Assembly: GCF_001667035.1 (NCBI RefSeq)
Contig: NZ_LZIR01000006.1
Location: forward strand, 30,971-94,970
DNA from: Mycobacterium sp. 852002-51057_SCH5723018
Lineage (GTDB): Bacteria > Actinomycetota > Actinomycetes > Mycobacteriales > Mycobacteriaceae
Length of the DNA stretch: 64,000 nt
Direction of reading: 5' to 3'
Each line of letters starts with the position of its first letter. Within the stretch, counting starts at the first letter, position 1. This document shows, piece after piece, positions 62,188-64,000 of this stretch. Under the pieces are notes generated by a model, which saw nothing but the letters and a program-made list of their open reading frames with translations, searched no databases and was not told the DNA's origin. Made by a program: the position numbers and the translations under genes.

Positions 62188-63003
62188 TCAGAGCCACCAG
62201 CGTTCCAGCACCCGTCCCACACCGTCGTCGTTGTTGGGCGCGGTGACCTCGTCGGCGGCGGCGAGCACCTCGGGATCCGCGTTGCCCATGGCCACGCCAT
62301 GGCCGGCCCACCGCAGCATCGGCAGGTCGTTGGGCATGTCGCCGAAGGCCACCACCTCGTCGCTGGCGATCCCCAGCGGTTTGGCGATCTCCTCCACGCC
62401 GCTGGCCTTGCTGATTCCCAGCGGCACGATCTCGACCAGCCCGTTGTTGGTGGAGTAGGTGATGTCCCCCTCGATGCCGACATACTTGGCCAGTTCGGCC
62501 GCCATGTCGGCGCTGCGGGCCCCGCTCTTGCGGATCAACAGCTTGATCGCCGGGGCGCTGAGCAGGTCCTGGATCGACACCTCGGTGTTGTCCGGGTTGA
62601 GCCAGGCATGCTCGTAGCCCGGCGAGCTGATGAACTGCGGGGTGGCGGTGTCATGGGCGCGTTCGCCGATCCGCTCGACGGCCAGCCCCGCGCCCGGGAT
62701 GACGCGGGTGGCGAGTTCGGCCAACTCGGCCAGCGTGTCGACGGGCAGGGTGCGTGCCGACAGCACCCGGTCGGTTTCGGGGTCGTAGATGACGGCGCCG
62801 TTGGCGCACACCGCGGTCGGCGCGAACCCGAGCGCGTCGACGACGGGACGTATCCAGCGCGGCGGGCGGCCCGTTGCCACCAAGAATCGCGCCCCGGCAG
62901 CGACCGCGGCCCGTACCGCGTCGCGGGTGCGCGGGGTGATGGTTTCGTTTTCGTCGAACAATGTGCCGTCGACGTCACAGGCGATCAGCCTCGGCAAGGT
63001 CAT
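62188..63003 (-). CDS. HAD-superfamily hydrolase, Cof type (Rv3813c-like)
   Basis: The protein has 271 residues. Motif I is IACDVDGTLFDE (nucleophile Asp and general acid Asp); motif II region is FLVATGRPPRW; motifs III and IV are SKASGVEEIAKPLGI (Lys) and VVAFGDMPNDLPMLRWAGHG (acidic GDxxND). The cap inserted between is of the Cof/IIB type. It is a cytosolic sugar-phosphate- or FMN-type phosphatase; the substrate is unknown. It converges with the PE gene and lies 34 bases after the acyltransferase gene. Confidence 0.9.
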   Translation of the reverse strand: MTLPRLIACDVDGTLFDENETITPRTRDAVRAAVAAGARFLVATGRPPRWIRPVVDALGFAPTAVCANGAVIYDPETDRVLSARTLPVDTLAELAELATRVIPGAGLAVERIGERAHDTATPQFISSPGYEHAWLNPDNTEVSIQDLLSAPAIKLLIRKSGARSADMAAELAKYVGIEGDITYSTNNGLVEIVPLGISKASGVEEIAKPLGIASDEVVAFGDMPNDLPMLRWAGHGVAMGNADPEVLAAADEVTAPNNDDGVGRVLERWWL

Positions 63004-63037
63004 CGAGACGGTCCGCCTTCGCGGTCGGCCAGTGCCG

Positions 63038-63823
63038 TCAACGCAATCCGTCTTGGTTCTGCCCGGGGCGCGTCACCCCGTCGCTGCCGTACCGCCGGGC
63101 CCGCTCCTGCAACTCGGACAACCGGATCGCCCGGGAATCGTCCTGGGTCGGCGCGGCTCCACCCAGCCGCCGCGGTACCCAGAACTCTCCCTCCGGGTGC
63201 GGATACTCCTCCTGCACCCGGTACAGCAACGCATTCAGCGCCTGGCGCAGCGCGGTGTTGAGCTGGTCGGGGGTGCCCATCGGCGCCAGCGGGCGGCCGG
63301 CGGCCACCGTGATCGGAACCTTGTTGCGGAACACCTTCTTCGGGTGATCCTTGGGCCAGATCCGGTGGGCGCCCCAGACGACGATCGGAATCAACGGCAC
63401 CTGCGCCTCCAGGGCCATCCGCGCCGCGCCGGTCTTGAATTCCCTGAGTTCGTAGCTGCGGCTGATGGTGGCCTCGGGGTGCATGCCGATGAGCTCGCCC
63501 GCGCGCAGCCGTTCCACGGCCACGTCGAAGGAGTCGTGTCCCGCCCTGCGGTCCACCGGGATGAGCCGGGCGTGCTTGATCACGTAGTTGACCGCCTTCA
63601 CGTCGGCCATTTCGGCCTTGATCATGAAGTGCGCGCGGCGGCCACGCTCCTTGACGGCCAGCAACGTCGGGAGCCAGTCGAGGTAGCTGGTGTGGTTCTG
63701 CGCGAGCAGGGCACCGCCGCGCGACGGAATGTTCTCCAGGCCCTGGAAGGTGAACTTCGTTCCCTGCATCGACACGACCGGTGGAACGACCCACTCGCAG
63801 AACCGGTAAAACCCCTCTGCCAT
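63038..63823 (-). CDS. 1-acyl-sn-glycerol-3-phosphate acyltransferase (Rv3814c-like)
   Basis: This PlsC-family acyltransferase has 261 residues. The HX4D catalytic motif is AQNHTSYLDWLP; the substrate motif with the conserved Glu is GMHPEATISRSYELREFK; the later PLIPIVVWG is motif IV. The C-terminus is Arg-rich and soluble. In M. tuberculosis two related copies follow (Rv3815c, Rv3816c); here the contig ends before them. The role is in phospholipid or glycolipid acylation at the inner membrane; the exact acceptor is unknown. The ATG at 63823 starts MAEGFYRFCEW. Confidence 0.9.
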   Translation of the reverse strand: MAEGFYRFCEWVVPPVVSMQGTKFTFQGLENIPSRGGALLAQNHTSYLDWLPTLLAVKERGRRAHFMIKAEMADVKAVNYVIKHARLIPVDRRAGHDSFDVAVERLRAGELIGMHPEATISRSYELREFKTGAARMALEAQVPLIPIVVWGAHRIWPKDHPKKVFRNKVPITVAAGRPLAPMGTPDQLNTALRQALNALLYRVQEEYPHPEGEFWVPRRLGGAAPTQDDSRAIRLSELQERARRYGSDGVTRPGQNQDGLR

Positions 63824-63881
63824 TTCCCTCTCCTTCGCCCCTATCGCGACCGATGCGGGGTACGGTTCGCGGCCCGGGCCG

Positions 63882-64000
<119 letters not shown>

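Overview
The window is chromosomal DNA from a slow-growing, high-GC Mycobacterium. The evidence is the complete arabinogalactan and mycolate cell-wall locus in the gene order of M. tuberculosis Rv3783 to Rv3814c, plus PE, PPE, antigen 85, Pks13 and Emb proteins. The species cannot be fixed from the sequence. DprE1 keeps the benzothiazinone-target cysteine, which as far as I recall M. avium lacks, while an embR gene sits beside embAB as described for M. avium. The last ~120 bases are G-rich artefact, so the right edge is a contig end.

Layout. 0-5 kb: end of an ABC-2 permease (Rv3783-like), then on the minus strand a PE gene, a PPE protein ending in a toxin-like domain, a small overlapping candidate immunity gene and a broken colicin-immunity-like gene; then a DUF222/HNH (13E12-type) gene with a LexA box on its start codon. 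4.7-6.7 kb: divergent PTPS/QueD-like protein, small NfeD-like OB-fold protein and flotillin. 6.8-15.1 kb: Gre-like factor, GtrA protein, dprE1, dprE2, aftA, embC.

15.1-28.2 kb is an accessory island that separates embC from embA, which are neighbours in M. tuberculosis. It carries cupin-TetR, a PE protein with a serine-hydrolase domain, a methyltransferase, a GMC oxidoreductase, an MmyB-type regulator, a secreted protein, an HTH-PASTA protein, an ArsR-SRPBCC-TIGR03083 operon and embR. Four genes in it are broken: an alpha/beta hydrolase, a DoxX protein, an SDR and a thioesterase. Frameshifts in the window occur only in accessory genes, which points to gene decay rather than poor sequence.

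28.3-34.9 kb: embA and embB. 35-37.8 kb: secreted protein, DUF1918 and fadE35. 37.8-57.2 kb, all minus strand: accD4, pks13, fadD32 (mycolate condensation), the Rv3802c-type cutinase-like lipase, fbpD, fbpA (mycolate transfer), then aftB, ubiA, a PAP2 phosphatase, glfT2 and glf (arabinan and galactan). 57.5-63.8 kb: erp, an Rv3811-like amidase, a PE protein, a HAD phosphatase and an acyltransferase.

How the genes work together: UbiA, the PAP2 phosphatase, DprE1 and DprE2 make decaprenyl-phosphoryl-arabinose. AftA, EmbA, EmbB, EmbC and AftB polymerise it on the galactan built by Glf and GlfT2. FadD32, AccD4 and Pks13 make mycolic acids, and the antigen 85 proteins attach them. The most unusual items are the PE/PPE toxin-immunity locus and a MIRU-like 51-bp repeat inside the pks13 coding sequence.
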